DNA of 6,127 bases from Deltaproteobacteria bacterium (lineage in GTDB: Bacteria; Desulfobacterota; Desulfobacteria; Desulfobacterales; UBA11574): contig JAFCZV010000383.1 of assembly GCA_019314155.1 (NCBI GenBank), positions 1-6,127 on the forward strand. Direction: 5' to 3'. A model generated the notes under the pieces. The model saw nothing but the letters and a program-made list of their open reading frames with translations. It was not told the DNA's origin and did not search any database. Made by a program: the position numbers and the translations under genes. Positions 1 to 4,727 of the stretch are shown in pieces; within the stretch, counting starts at the first letter, position 1, and the number at the start of each line of letters is the position of its first letter.

Positions 1-1
1 T

Positions 2-61
2 CTCGATTTTAAGATACTGCTCAAGACGCCCTGGTCGGTGCTGACCGGGGAAGGGCGCTGA
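2..61 (+). CDS. 3' end of a bacterial sugar transferase (undecaprenyl-phosphate sugar phosphotransferase), cut by the window edge
   Basis: The frame starting at position 2 reads LDFKILLKTPWSVLTGEGR and then stops at TGA 59-61. This is the characteristic tail of the bacterial sugar transferase family (WcaJ/WbaP/exosortase-locus type), which usually ends WSLWLDLKILLKT...GRGA. These are membrane enzymes that transfer a sugar phosphate from a nucleotide sugar to undecaprenyl phosphate, the first step of polysaccharide repeat-unit assembly. Only 19 codons are visible, so it cannot be decided whether the gene upstream is intact. The homologous stretch at 4455-4514 follows a frame-breaking insert just upstream, so this copy could also be a remnant. 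The O-antigen ligase-like gene at the far right of the window fits a polysaccharide locus. The family call is made by motif recognition only. Confidence 0.7.
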   Translation, partial: LDFKILLKTPWSVLTGEGR

Positions 62-100
62 TCCACCCCGTGAAATCCCCTGTCTCCCTCATACCATTAC

Positions 101-170
101 CCATTTCAGCTCAAGGCCCCAGTTAAATGATCCTATGGAATTGAACGGGGTAAACAATTTTGGGTAAAAA
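101..170 (+). repeat. 70-bp direct repeat, copy 1
   Basis: These 70 bases are identical to 2410-2479, and the match stops abruptly at both ends. The unit starts CCATTTCAGCTCAAGG and ends GGGTAAAAA. It contains an imperfect inverted repeat, CCCCAGTT against GAACGGGG. It lies 39 bases after the sugar transferase stop codon and upstream of the first TA promoter. A diverged third copy is at 3375-3429. No reading frame runs through it. It may be a small non-autonomous element or a conserved intergenic segment carried along by duplication. Confidence 0.9.
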
Positions 171-223
171 TTATAGCTGATACGGATATGACAGCAGCTT
201 AACTTTAGGCTTCAATTCTAAAA

Positions 224-252
224 TTGACATTAATATTTTTGATGGGTATCAT
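224..252 (+). promoter_or_regulatory. Sigma-70 promoter of the DUF433/DUF5615 pair
   Basis: A perfect -35 box TTGACA (224-229) is followed after 17 bases by TATCAT (247-252), which matches the -10 consensus at four of six positions. The GAGGAGGG ribosome binding site (267-274) lies six bases before ATG 281, so transcript and start fit together. A short TGAT/ATCA inverted repeat (240-251) overlaps the -10 and could be an operator, but it is too short to be sure. Confidence 0.7.
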
Positions 253-280
253 AAGACAAGTTTAATGAGGAGGGTTCAAG

Positions 281-511
281 ATGACTATGATGGATCGAAT
301 TGAACTAAATCCAAGGATTTGCAATGGAAAGCCTGTGATCAAGGGGACTCGTATCCCGGTCTCTGTTATTCTGGAACAGATCGCAGAAGGTGAAACCTTG
401 GACACGTTACTTGCCGGATATCCGGAGTTGAAGAAGGAAGATATCCAGGCGGCTTTGCTCTACGCAAAAGCATCTCTTGATCACACTGAGTTTAGAGCAG
501 TCCATGCCTGA
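281..511 (+). CDS. DUF433 family antitoxin
   Basis: The 76-residue product has the DUF433 signature near its N-terminus: RIELNPRICNGKPVIKGTRI (residues 6-25), then VSVILEQIAEGET and a segment around YPELKKEDIQAALLYA. This is the usual family length and plan: a short N-terminal strand region with the GKPxIxGTRI motif, then a helix-turn-helix-like part. DUF433 proteins are commonly encoded directly before DUF5615 PIN-like proteins and are treated as their antitoxins (family knowledge). ATG 281 is chosen because of the GAGGAGGG site just upstream; the ATG at 290 is a possible alternative. The stop overlaps the next gene by 8 nt, so the two are translationally coupled. The protein probably represses its own promoter at 224-252, but that is inferred. 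Confidence 0.88.
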   Translation: MTMMDRIELNPRICNGKPVIKGTRIPVSVILEQIAEGETLDTLLAGYPELKKEDIQAALLYAKASLDHTEFRAVHA

Positions 512-875
512 AGTCCTGAAGCTTTATCTGGATCAAATGTTGCATCTGGATGTAGCTCAGGCTTTGCGTGATGAAGGTCACGATGTAGTGCGTGCCTCCG
601 AAGTCGGGCAAGCCAGATCAGATGACCAGGAGATATTACAAAAAGCGATTGATGAAAATCGGATTCTCGTTACCCTGGATGAACATTTTGGTGATTGGGT
701 TATCCTGCCGCTTAGCAAACATCCAGGTGTAATTCGGCTTAAAGTCCATCCTACAACCTCTAAAAATATAATCGAACTTTTAATTCCTTTTTTGCGCAAT
801 CATTCTCACAGACAACTTAAAGATCATCTTATCATACTTTCAAAAAGTCGAGCCAAATGGGTTTATACGGCATAA
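504..875 (+). CDS. DUF5615 PIN-like toxin
   Basis: The 123-residue product starts EVLKLYLDQMLHLDVAQALR and continues GHDVVRASEVG, SDDQEIL and RILVTLDEHFGDW, the classic order of a DUF5615 (Mut7-C/PIN-like) domain. Acidic residues expected at a PIN-type metal site are visible: D10, E43, D59 and D64. PIN-like toxins of this kind are predicted RNases paired with DUF433. The start at ATG 504 overlaps the antitoxin stop as ATGCCTGA and places the LYLD strand at the N-terminus as in relatives. A start at 477 would add nine residues inside the antitoxin and is unlikely. The second residue of the usual LLDEN motif is changed (LYLDQM), so the active site is slightly atypical. No clear terminator follows; the next gene is convergent. 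Confidence 0.86.
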   Translation: MPEVLKLYLDQMLHLDVAQALRDEGHDVVRASEVGQARSDDQEILQKAIDENRILVTLDEHFGDWVILPLSKHPGVIRLKVHPTTSKNIIELLIPFLRNHSHRQLKDHLIILSKSRAKWVYTA

Positions 876-962
876 TTTTTTCCTGCCACCTAAAACTGGC
901 ATAAAAAGTGGGAGTTAGGGGAAAACCCATGGAAACGACTACTGATCCGCAGATTGCGCAGA

Positions 963-2060
963 TTATCGATAGAGATCCTGGGTCCATTCTCCATCCCAGA
1001 GCAATTTGGTGAATTCTTGATAAGGCACGATATGAATACCCTCGTTGGTCTTCCTCATCCTTTTTTCAAGACAAACGATGATTTTTGACTTGCCCTTTGC
1101 TTCAATGGCGACGCTACCTGGCCCCAGGATAAAATCGACTTCAATGCCGCTGGAAAGTCGCCAGTATGAAAGTTCATAGAATAATTCGCTGTATTTTGCG
1201 TGAACCGACAGTTCATGAAACAGCCAGTTTTCAAAAGCTTTGCCAAACAGTTCCGATCCGGGCTTGATGGCTCCACGCCTTGCCAGATGGTTGACCACGC
1301 CAAGATCCCGAAAATAGAATTTAGGCGCATGAATCGTGCGGCGCTTGGGCCGTAATGTGAAGGCCGGCAGGAAGGCGCCCATCAAGGTATCGATTAGGAA
1401 GCTATAATGGTCCCGGACAGTGGAAACTGAGATTCCCGTTTCTCGTGCAATGTTGGACATGTTCAGAATTTCCGTGTCCCCGATGGCTGCCACCCTGAGA
1501 AAGTCGGAAAATATTGGCAGGCGGCGCGTTAAGCCCGCTTCCAGAATTTCTTCCCGCAAGTAATCATCCACATAGGCACGGAGCGCCAGAGCAGGGTTTT
1601 CAGCCCCATAATGATCCGGAAGCGGGCCGGTGTTGACGAAATGCTCAATGGAAAAATCAGCGCCAAGTTCTTGTGCCACCAGACCGAAGAGTTCATAGCG
1701 AATCGCACGGCCGCCCAATAAATTTGCCCGCCCGCGTCTAACTTTTCTCGCACTGGAGCCGCACAATGCAAAAACGCGTTGCCATTCCTGAATCATGTAG
1801 TGAATTTCATCTAAAAGTACGGGGACTTTCTGAATTTCGTCAACCACAATCAATCGTTCATGCGAAAGCGCTGCCACCTCTTCCCGCAAGAGCGACGGCT
1901 CCTTTGCGTATCGCATGAGTTCATCGGTTTTGAGGAGATCAATGCGCAGGGCATCCGGGTAGCATGCCTTTAATAATGTTGTTTTACCGGTCTGGCGCGT
2001 CCCCCAGAGGAAAAAACTTTGCTTTGGTTTTTCAGGTAATCGAAGATTTCTTTTGTACAT
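963..2060 (-). CDS. AAA ATPase with DUF4143-type C-terminal domain
   Basis: The 365-residue product has a Walker A motif GTRQTGKT (residues 20-27), a Walker B LIVVDE (70-75) and the family motif GSSARKVRRG (from 101), followed by ANLLGGRA. These define the AAA_14/DUF4143 ATPases. The C-terminal part holds GKAFENWLFHEL and IEVDFIL...AIEAK (D309, E320, K322), a PD-(D/E)XK-nuclease-like arrangement typical of DUF4143. Its cellular role is not established in the family; such genes are common in accessory regions. ATG at 2060 is preferred over 2108 because GGAAGG lies eight bases upstream and the N-terminus MYKRNLRLP matches relatives. After KGKSK the protein jumps straight to IIVCLEKR. Relatives usually have about 20 more residues here (a KGLRAL-like helix), so a small in-frame deletion is likely. 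The gene converges on the DUF5615 gene. Confidence 0.88.
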   Translation of the reverse strand: MYKRNLRLPEKPKQSFFLWGTRQTGKTTLLKACYPDALRIDLLKTDELMRYAKEPSLLREEVAALSHERLIVVDEIQKVPVLLDEIHYMIQEWQRVFALCGSSARKVRRGRANLLGGRAIRYELFGLVAQELGADFSIEHFVNTGPLPDHYGAENPALALRAYVDDYLREEILEAGLTRRLPIFSDFLRVAAIGDTEILNMSNIARETGISVSTVRDHYSFLIDTLMGAFLPAFTLRPKRRTIHAPKFYFRDLGVVNHLARRGAIKPGSELFGKAFENWLFHELSVHAKYSELFYELSYWRLSSGIEVDFILGPGSVAIEAKGKSKIIVCLEKRMRKTNEGIHIVPYQEFTKLLWDGEWTQDLYR

Positions 2061-2131
2061 TTTGCGACCTTCCAATAATAAACATGTATATTGATGGTTG
2101 ATATGCAAAATGACACAATTGTTTATAAATG

Positions 2132-2243
2132 GAATCGGATGGACCTGTCTTTAAGATCAAAAAAGATTCCCGCATTATTCCCATTGAAACGATGTGTGTT
2201 TCGAGGAATGGATGTATCTGGATCTTCAATACATCGACACCTG
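2132..2243 (+). pseudogene. Sugar transferase remnant 2 (two fused fragments, frameshifted)
   Basis: Two blocks of a bacterial sugar transferase are visible. Block one (2132-2185) reads ESDGPVFKIKKDSRIIPI, matching the family's DGPVFKIKNDPRI segment. Block two (2200-2243, another frame) reads FEEWMYLDLQYIDT, matching the later segment FEEWMRLDLEYIDNW. The roughly 70 to 80 residues that normally separate them, including the SLDELPQ and SLVGPRP motifs, are missing. After GACACCTG the coding match stops and a GC-rich repeat begins, at the same base where remnant 4340-4514 is interrupted. There is no start codon, no complete domain and no plausible product. The blocks match the same paralog as 4340-4514, differing by one base over 2201-2243. 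Confidence 0.75.
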
Positions 2244-2392
2244 CCCGCTCGTGCCCCTGGCCGCCTCGCCTCCCCCGTCCGCCATCGGTTGCGCCTCAGG
2301 CGAATGCCGGGTGGGCTTGGCTGGCGGGCGAGCTTGCCTGCCCGCCATCGGCTTTGCCTCAGGCGAATGCCGGGCGGACAATGGCAGGCGGG
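2244..2392 (+). repeat. GC-rich REP-like palindromic repeat block
   Basis: This block is far richer in GC than its surroundings. It contains two copies of a hairpin-forming unit centred on GCCTCAGGCGAATGCCGGG. The shared GCCATCGG that opens each unit begins at 2281 and 2344, a 63-base period. Within each unit GCCTCAGGC is a palindrome, and CGGC/GCCG extends the stem. The ends of the block (CCGCTCGTGCCCCTGGCCGCC at the left, CAATGGCAGGCGGG at the right) recur at the ends of the shorter insert 4384-4444, so the two are long and short forms of one element. REP-type elements can be mobilised by RAYT transposases, but none is encoded here. No coding capacity is supported, although frames stay open by base composition. 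Confidence 0.75.
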
Positions 2393-2409
2393 TCTGCGTA
2401 ATCTGCGGA

Positions 2410-2479
2410 CCATTTCAGCTCAAGGCCCCAGTTAAATGATCCTATGGAATTGAACGGGGTAAACAATTTTGGGTAAAAA
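2410..2479 (+). repeat. 70-bp direct repeat, copy 2
   Basis: This copy is identical over all 70 bases to 101-170, at a distance of 2309 bases. It follows the GC-rich palindrome block and the short sequence TCTGCGTAATCTGCGGA. The identity contrasts with the heavy decay of the neighbouring gene fragment, so either the duplication is recent or the copies have been kept alike by gene conversion. Bases 2480-2611 downstream hold no recognisable gene. They include a stretch around CCACAAACCCACCAAG that looks like low-complexity intergenic sequence. Confidence 0.9.
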
Positions 2480-2611
2480 GAGAATAGACCACAAACCCAC
2501 CAAGATCCACACAGATTGAAATAGGCAAAACTTTTTTTTGCCGGCAGGCTATTCTGGACAAAAGAGGAAGTTTCATGATATTCTGCGTATTACACAGGCA
2601 AATTTGATTCA

Positions 2612-2627
2612 GTTAATCATGATTAAC
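2612..2627. promoter_or_regulatory. 16-bp perfect palindrome upstream of the TumE pair, candidate operator
   Basis: GTTAATCATGATTAAC is its own reverse complement over 16 bases and lies 55 bases before the antitoxin start. It overlaps a weak promoter candidate: TTAATC at 2613-2618, then 17 bases to GATAAA at 2636-2641. That geometry would suit autorepression by a dimeric antitoxin or the TA complex. The palindrome is directly visible; the promoter and the binding partner are inferred. Confidence 0.5.
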
Positions 2628-2682
2628 ATCAACCGGATAAAAAGTTTCTGTGCAACGCAAAAAATTAAGAAAGGAAATAATT

Positions 2683-2997
2683 ATGGGGACTTCTATAGAT
2701 TCAGGGTTCATCGAGAAATATGAATCCATCATTATTCAGCTTGGTTTTAAGGACCTAAAATCATTTGTGAAAAATCAGGCTTTGTTCATGATGATGGCAA
2801 AAATGGAAAAATATGAGGCCGAGATCAAGCGTTTTGAAGTTAAATATCGTATGGATTTTAAAAGCTTCCAAGAAAAGATTGAAGGGATTAAAAATAAAGA
2901 GGTGTTCAAAGAAGAGGACGACTACTTAGACTGGCGCTTTGCAAAAGAATCATTGGACAGGCTTAACAGGCAAAAACGGGAACTGGAATATGCTTGA
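2683..2997 (+). CDS. Putative antitoxin partner of TumE, coiled-coil protein
   Basis: The product has 104 residues and matches no family I can name with certainty. The N-terminal part (MGTSIDSGFIEKYESIIIQL) is mixed. From about residue 35 on it is strongly helical and charged, with segments such as MEKYEAEIKRFEVKY and ESLDRLNRQKRELEYA that predict a coiled coil. The start at ATG 2683 is supported by AAGGAA at 2671-2676; longer readings of this frame lack a better site. Its stop overlaps the TumE start by 8 nt (ATGCTTGA), the usual sign of an antitoxin-toxin bicistron, and position rather than sequence is the reason for calling it an antitoxin. No DNA-binding domain is obvious, so the palindrome at 2612-2627 may need another regulator or a contact by the complex. 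Confidence 0.7.
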   Translation: MGTSIDSGFIEKYESIIIQLGFKDLKSFVKNQALFMMMAKMEKYEAEIKRFEVKYRMDFKSFQEKIEGIKNKEVFKEEDDYLDWRFAKESLDRLNRQKRELEYA

Positions 2998-3331
2998 TCT
3001 AATCGCCAGGTACAAACATCTTATTAAGTCCTTTCATGTATTACTATATGAGCAAGAAAGAGAATCGTTCAGGCTCAAAGCACAAGTGATGTTCACAGAT
3101 TCCTCAAACCTATTTGTCAAAGAATATCTTTTTGAGAATAAAGAGAGAAAGTATTCCTATCATTGGTCAGACAGCTTAGGGAATTTGATTTGCCGTTGGG
3201 ATAACGCCAATCACTGGGTAGACATACCTACTCATCCGCATCATAAACACATCGGGGATGATGTTTTTGAATCCATAGAAACATCTATTGATGATGTCTT
3301 GTCTGCAATTTGTGAAAAATTAGAAAAATAG
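2990..3331 (+). CDS. tumE: TumE family (DUF6516) toxin
   Basis: The 113-residue product carries the DUF6516/TumE hallmark motifs in order: KYSYHW (residues 54-59), a glycine turn, RWDNANHW (69-76) and HPHHKHIG (82-89), followed by a helical end with SIDDVLSAI. The family is annotated as the toxin of small TA operons; its biochemical target is not evident from the sequence. The conserved H, W, D and histidine-cluster residues are all present, so the protein looks intact. ATG 2990 gives the usual N-terminus and an 8-nt overlap with the partner gene. The ATG at 2939 would add 17 residues read out of frame from the coiled-coil gene and is rejected. The gene is followed by a repeat that could form a hairpin. 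Confidence 0.82.
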   Translation: MLDLIARYKHLIKSFHVLLYEQERESFRLKAQVMFTDSSNLFVKEYLFENKERKYSYHWSDSLGNLICRWDNANHWVDIPTHPHHKHIGDDVFESIETSIDDVLSAICEKLEK

Positions 3332-3374
3332 CCGCAGACACACTCAGATTCTCGCAGATTATATCTTCCATTGC

Positions 3375-3429
3375 CCATTTCAGCCCAAGGTTTACCCGCC
3401 GTCAGTGTGCGGGCTGTTTTGGGTAAAAA
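3375..3429 (+). repeat. Diverged third copy of the 70-bp repeat, with internal hairpin
   Basis: The outer parts match the 70-bp repeat (CCATTTCAGC, then CAAGG, and finally TTTTGGGTAAAAA), but the middle is replaced by a shorter segment. That segment contains CCCGC/GCGGG arms around a nine-base loop, enclosed by TTTACCC (3391-3397) and GGGTAAA (3421-3427). The nested inverted repeats followed by a few Ts could act as a weak terminator for the TumE operon, but a long T run is missing. Overall the element ends look conserved while the core varies. Confidence 0.65.
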
Positions 3430-3445
3430 CATTTCAATAATTTGA

Positions 3446-3541
3446 TGGGCACAGGTCAACGGGTGGCGCGGGGACACTTCGATTGCAAAGCGTGTGGAGC
3501 ATGATATTTTTTATCTTGAAAACTGGAGCATTTGGATTGAT
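3446..3541 (+). pseudogene. Remnant of a second, different sugar transferase (WcaJ / UndP-glucose phosphotransferase type)
   Basis: The frame from 3446 reads WAQVNGWRGDTSIAK and then RVEHDIFYLENWSIWID, 32 codons with no stop. This matches the conserved stretch of undecaprenyl-phosphate glucose phosphotransferases (GWAQVNGWRGDTS...RVEYDLYYIENWSLWLD). A stop codon (TGA) lies directly upstream in frame, and the match ends where a GATTG-type simple repeat begins, so only a fragment survives. The NGWRGDTS motif shows that it comes from a different subfamily than the FEEWM-type remnants elsewhere in the window, and so is not a copy of them. It covers the same C-terminal region of the protein. Confidence 0.75.
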
Positions 3542-3577
3542 GATTGTTGATTGACGATTTGTGGATTGGGGATTGCT
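3533..3577 (+). repeat. Degenerate GATTG simple repeat
   Basis: Imperfect repeats of GATTG/GATTTG run from the end of the sugar transferase remnant to the vapC stop codon (for example TGATGATTGTTGATTGACG). The unit is not exact and the stretch is short. It marks the junction between the remnant and the vapBC block. Confidence 0.5.
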
Positions 3578-3578
3578 A

Positions 3579-3983
3579 TTAATCGGGATAACATGTCCAG
3601 TTTGTGAGCTTCAGATCCTCGATTCTTTGAAAATGTTTTTCATTGTTGGTGACCAGGGTTAAGTTGTGGACCAGGGCACAAGCGGCTATTATCAGATCAA
3701 AGTCGTCAAGTCGTGATCCGGTTTTCTCAAGTTGCGACTTAAGCATTCCAAAAATTTCGACAGATTCTATCCCGACTGGTATAATTTCAAGGGCTTGTTC
3801 GAGGGTTTTTATTTTAGCAAGGTTTCCGGTAACCTTTTGCGATTTGTACGCCCCGTAATACAGTTCCATGAGCGTGATTACAGTGGTTTTTATCGGATCA
3901 TTCATATGATATAGCAGTTGTTTTTGGACCGCAGTGTTTCCCTTCAGGCTGAAGATAATTGTATCGGTATCCAGTAAATACAT
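3579..3983 (-). CDS. vapC: VapC PIN-domain ribonuclease toxin
   Basis: The 134-residue product is a full-length PIN domain. It starts MYLLDTDTIIFSLKGN (D5), has an ITLMELYYGA helix (E40), FDLIIAACALVHNLTLVTNN (D96 and the TNN motif at 112-114) and ends with HFQRIEDLKLTNW. The conserved acidic residues for metal-dependent RNA cleavage are all in place. VapC toxins typically cut tRNA or rRNA; the target here cannot be read from the sequence. The gene follows vapB with a TAATG overlap (1 nt) and has a strong site GGAGGAAGG at 3990-3998, inside the end of vapB. It ends at the simple repeat without an obvious terminator. Confidence 0.93.
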   Translation of the reverse strand: MYLLDTDTIIFSLKGNTAVQKQLLYHMNDPIKTTVITLMELYYGAYKSQKVTGNLAKIKTLEQALEIIPVGIESVEIFGMLKSQLEKTGSRLDDFDLIIAACALVHNLTLVTNNEKHFQRIEDLKLTNWTCYPD

Positions 3984-4255
3984 TAAAATCCTTCCTCCAG
4001 TTTTATTGAATTTTTCCTGGCGTTTTTTATTTCTTTAACGATATCTTCAGGCTTCCTGTCATCTTTCCATGAGCCAGAAAGTTCCAATAAAATCAGGGCC
4101 GGCCTTTTTGTTGAGTCGATTTGCTTTTTTTTACTGAGATGCTCTTTTATCAAAAAAAGAACCTGTTGACTCACTGACCGGTTTTCCGAAGCAGCCAGTT
4201 TTTTTATCTGGGCATACAGCTCATCTTTGATTCCTTTGATTTGCAAATTTGCCAT
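3983..4255 (-). CDS. vapB: VapB antitoxin, FitA-type ribbon-helix-helix
   Basis: The 90-residue product begins MANLQIKGIKDELYAQIKKL and continues NRSVSQQVLFLIKEHL, a FitA/Arc-type ribbon-helix-helix DNA-binding domain (about residues 1-42). The second half contains LLELSGSWKDDRKPEDIVKE, the segment that in these antitoxins wraps the VapC active site. The AGGGAG site seven bases before ATG 4255 supports the start. The gene is first in the vapBC bicistron. A TTGACA/TATATT promoter lies upstream together with two matching palindromes, as expected for autoregulation through the ribbon-helix-helix dimer. Confidence 0.9.
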   Translation of the reverse strand: MANLQIKGIKDELYAQIKKLAASENRSVSQQVLFLIKEHLSKKKQIDSTKRPALILLELSGSWKDDRKPEDIVKEIKNARKNSIKLEEGF

Positions 4256-4276
4256 GTAGATTCTCCCTTAAGCTTA

Positions 4277-4315
4277 TTTTCATGAAAATATACTCCAAAT
4301 TCATGAACATGTCAA
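4277..4315 (-). promoter_or_regulatory. vapBC promoter with two TTCATGAA operator-like palindromes
   Basis: On the minus strand, TTGACA (4310-4315) and TATATT (4287-4292) are separated by exactly 17 bases, a strong sigma-70 promoter. Two palindromes share the core TTCATGAA. One lies in the spacer (4300-4307). The other is within the 12-base perfect palindrome TTTTCATGAAAA (4277-4288), which touches the downstream edge of the -10. Their centres are 21 bases apart, two helical turns, so two dimers would sit on the same face of the DNA. Binding by VapB/VapBC is inferred from position. Confidence 0.75.
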
Positions 4316-4339
4316 GATTTTCATTTAAATCATGTTTGC

Positions 4340-4514
4340 TTCGAGGAATGGATGAATCTGGATCTTCAATACATCGACACCTGTCCGCTCGTGCCCCTGG
4401 CCGCCTTGCTCTGCACGGTTGGCGGGCAATGGTAGGCGGGACTGGTCTTTTGGTCTCGATTTCAAGATAATGCTCAAGACGCCCTGGTCGATACTAAGAG
4501 GGGAAGGGCGTTGA
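4340..4514 (+). pseudogene. Sugar transferase remnant 4, interrupted by a 61-bp insert
   Basis: The left part (4340-4383) reads FEEWMNLDLQYIDT. After a 61-bp GC-rich insert, the right part (4445-4514) reads SFGLDFKIMLKTPWS and then ILRGEGR before TGA 4512-4514. Removing the insert joins TG+G into the expected tryptophan codon and restores one continuous frame, YIDTWSFGLDFK, exactly the family's YIDNWSFWLDLK pattern. The right part matches the gene end at 2-61, and the left part matches remnant 2200-2243. Upstream of 4335 there is no more coding similarity. As it stands the frame is broken and lacks nearly all of the enzyme. Confidence 0.78.
4384..4444 (+). mobile_element. 61-bp GC-rich REP/MITE-like insertion in the sugar transferase fragment
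   Basis: The insert is flanked by CTG on both sides (4381-4383 and 4442-4444), so it could carry a 3-bp target duplication. Its left end CCGCTCGTGCCCCTGGCCGCC and right end CAATGGTAGGCGGG are shared with the longer block 2244-2392, where the insertion point in the same gene is identical. The ends are imperfectly inverted relative to each other. It has no coding capacity. It is classed as a mobile element because excising it in silico restores the frame. Confidence 0.6.
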
Positions 4515-4538
4515 TCGAGTTCGGAGCAGCCGATTGCT

Positions 4539-4700
4539 TTACTCGCAGTGTTCCGGTTCAATATCAAGAATTAAGGCAATTGACTTCTTTATGAAATCGA
4601 TTTCATCATTTGAAATATTTCCGATCTTTTCCACAAATCTCTTATGTCTGGCAGCCCTAATCTGAAAACAGTCAACGGCTGATTTTTTCTGTAGTCCGTA
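4539..4700 (-). pseudogene. C-terminal remnant of a MazF/PemK-family toxin
   Basis: The minus-strand frame ending at TAA 4539-4541 has 53 open codons. They include GLQKKSAVDCFQIRAARHKR, then FVEKIGNISNDEIDFIKKSI and ALILDIEPEHCE. This corresponds to the C-terminal third of MazF/PemK toxins, where a PSxxDxFQIR strand is followed by R-(L/F)V-x-K-IG and a terminal helix. An in-frame stop (4701-4703) precedes it and there is no start codon, so the N-terminal half with the catalytic arginine is missing. It is related to, but clearly different from, the end of the intact mazF downstream (RIVKFIGALAKREIDLVNKA), so it is a separate paralog. No antitoxin fragment was seen next to it. Confidence 0.65.
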
Positions 4701-4727
4701 TTAACTGGGGGCGGAGTTTGGACGACT

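Noticed and set aside
884..908. TGCCA/TGGCA inverted repeat between the convergent DUF5615 and ATPase genes as a bidirectional terminator
   Set aside because: The stem is only 5 bp, and on either strand it is followed by A residues rather than a T run.
929..1012. Short plus-strand frame METTTDPQIAQIID... with an upstream purine-rich site
   Set aside because: It has only 27 codons and half of it lies antisense within the end of the ATPase gene. The central part is the recurrent GCAGATT motif, and it matches no family I recognise.
2091..2439. Several overlapping open frames on both strands in the GC-rich block
   Set aside because: They follow from low stop-codon density in GC-rich palindromic sequence, have low-complexity products rich in proline, arginine and alanine, and cover a gene remnant plus repeats.
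2538..2723. 61-codon plus-strand frame before the TumE pair
   Set aside because: It overlaps the well-supported antitoxin start, runs through the palindrome, has no good ribosome binding site and shows no recognisable motif.
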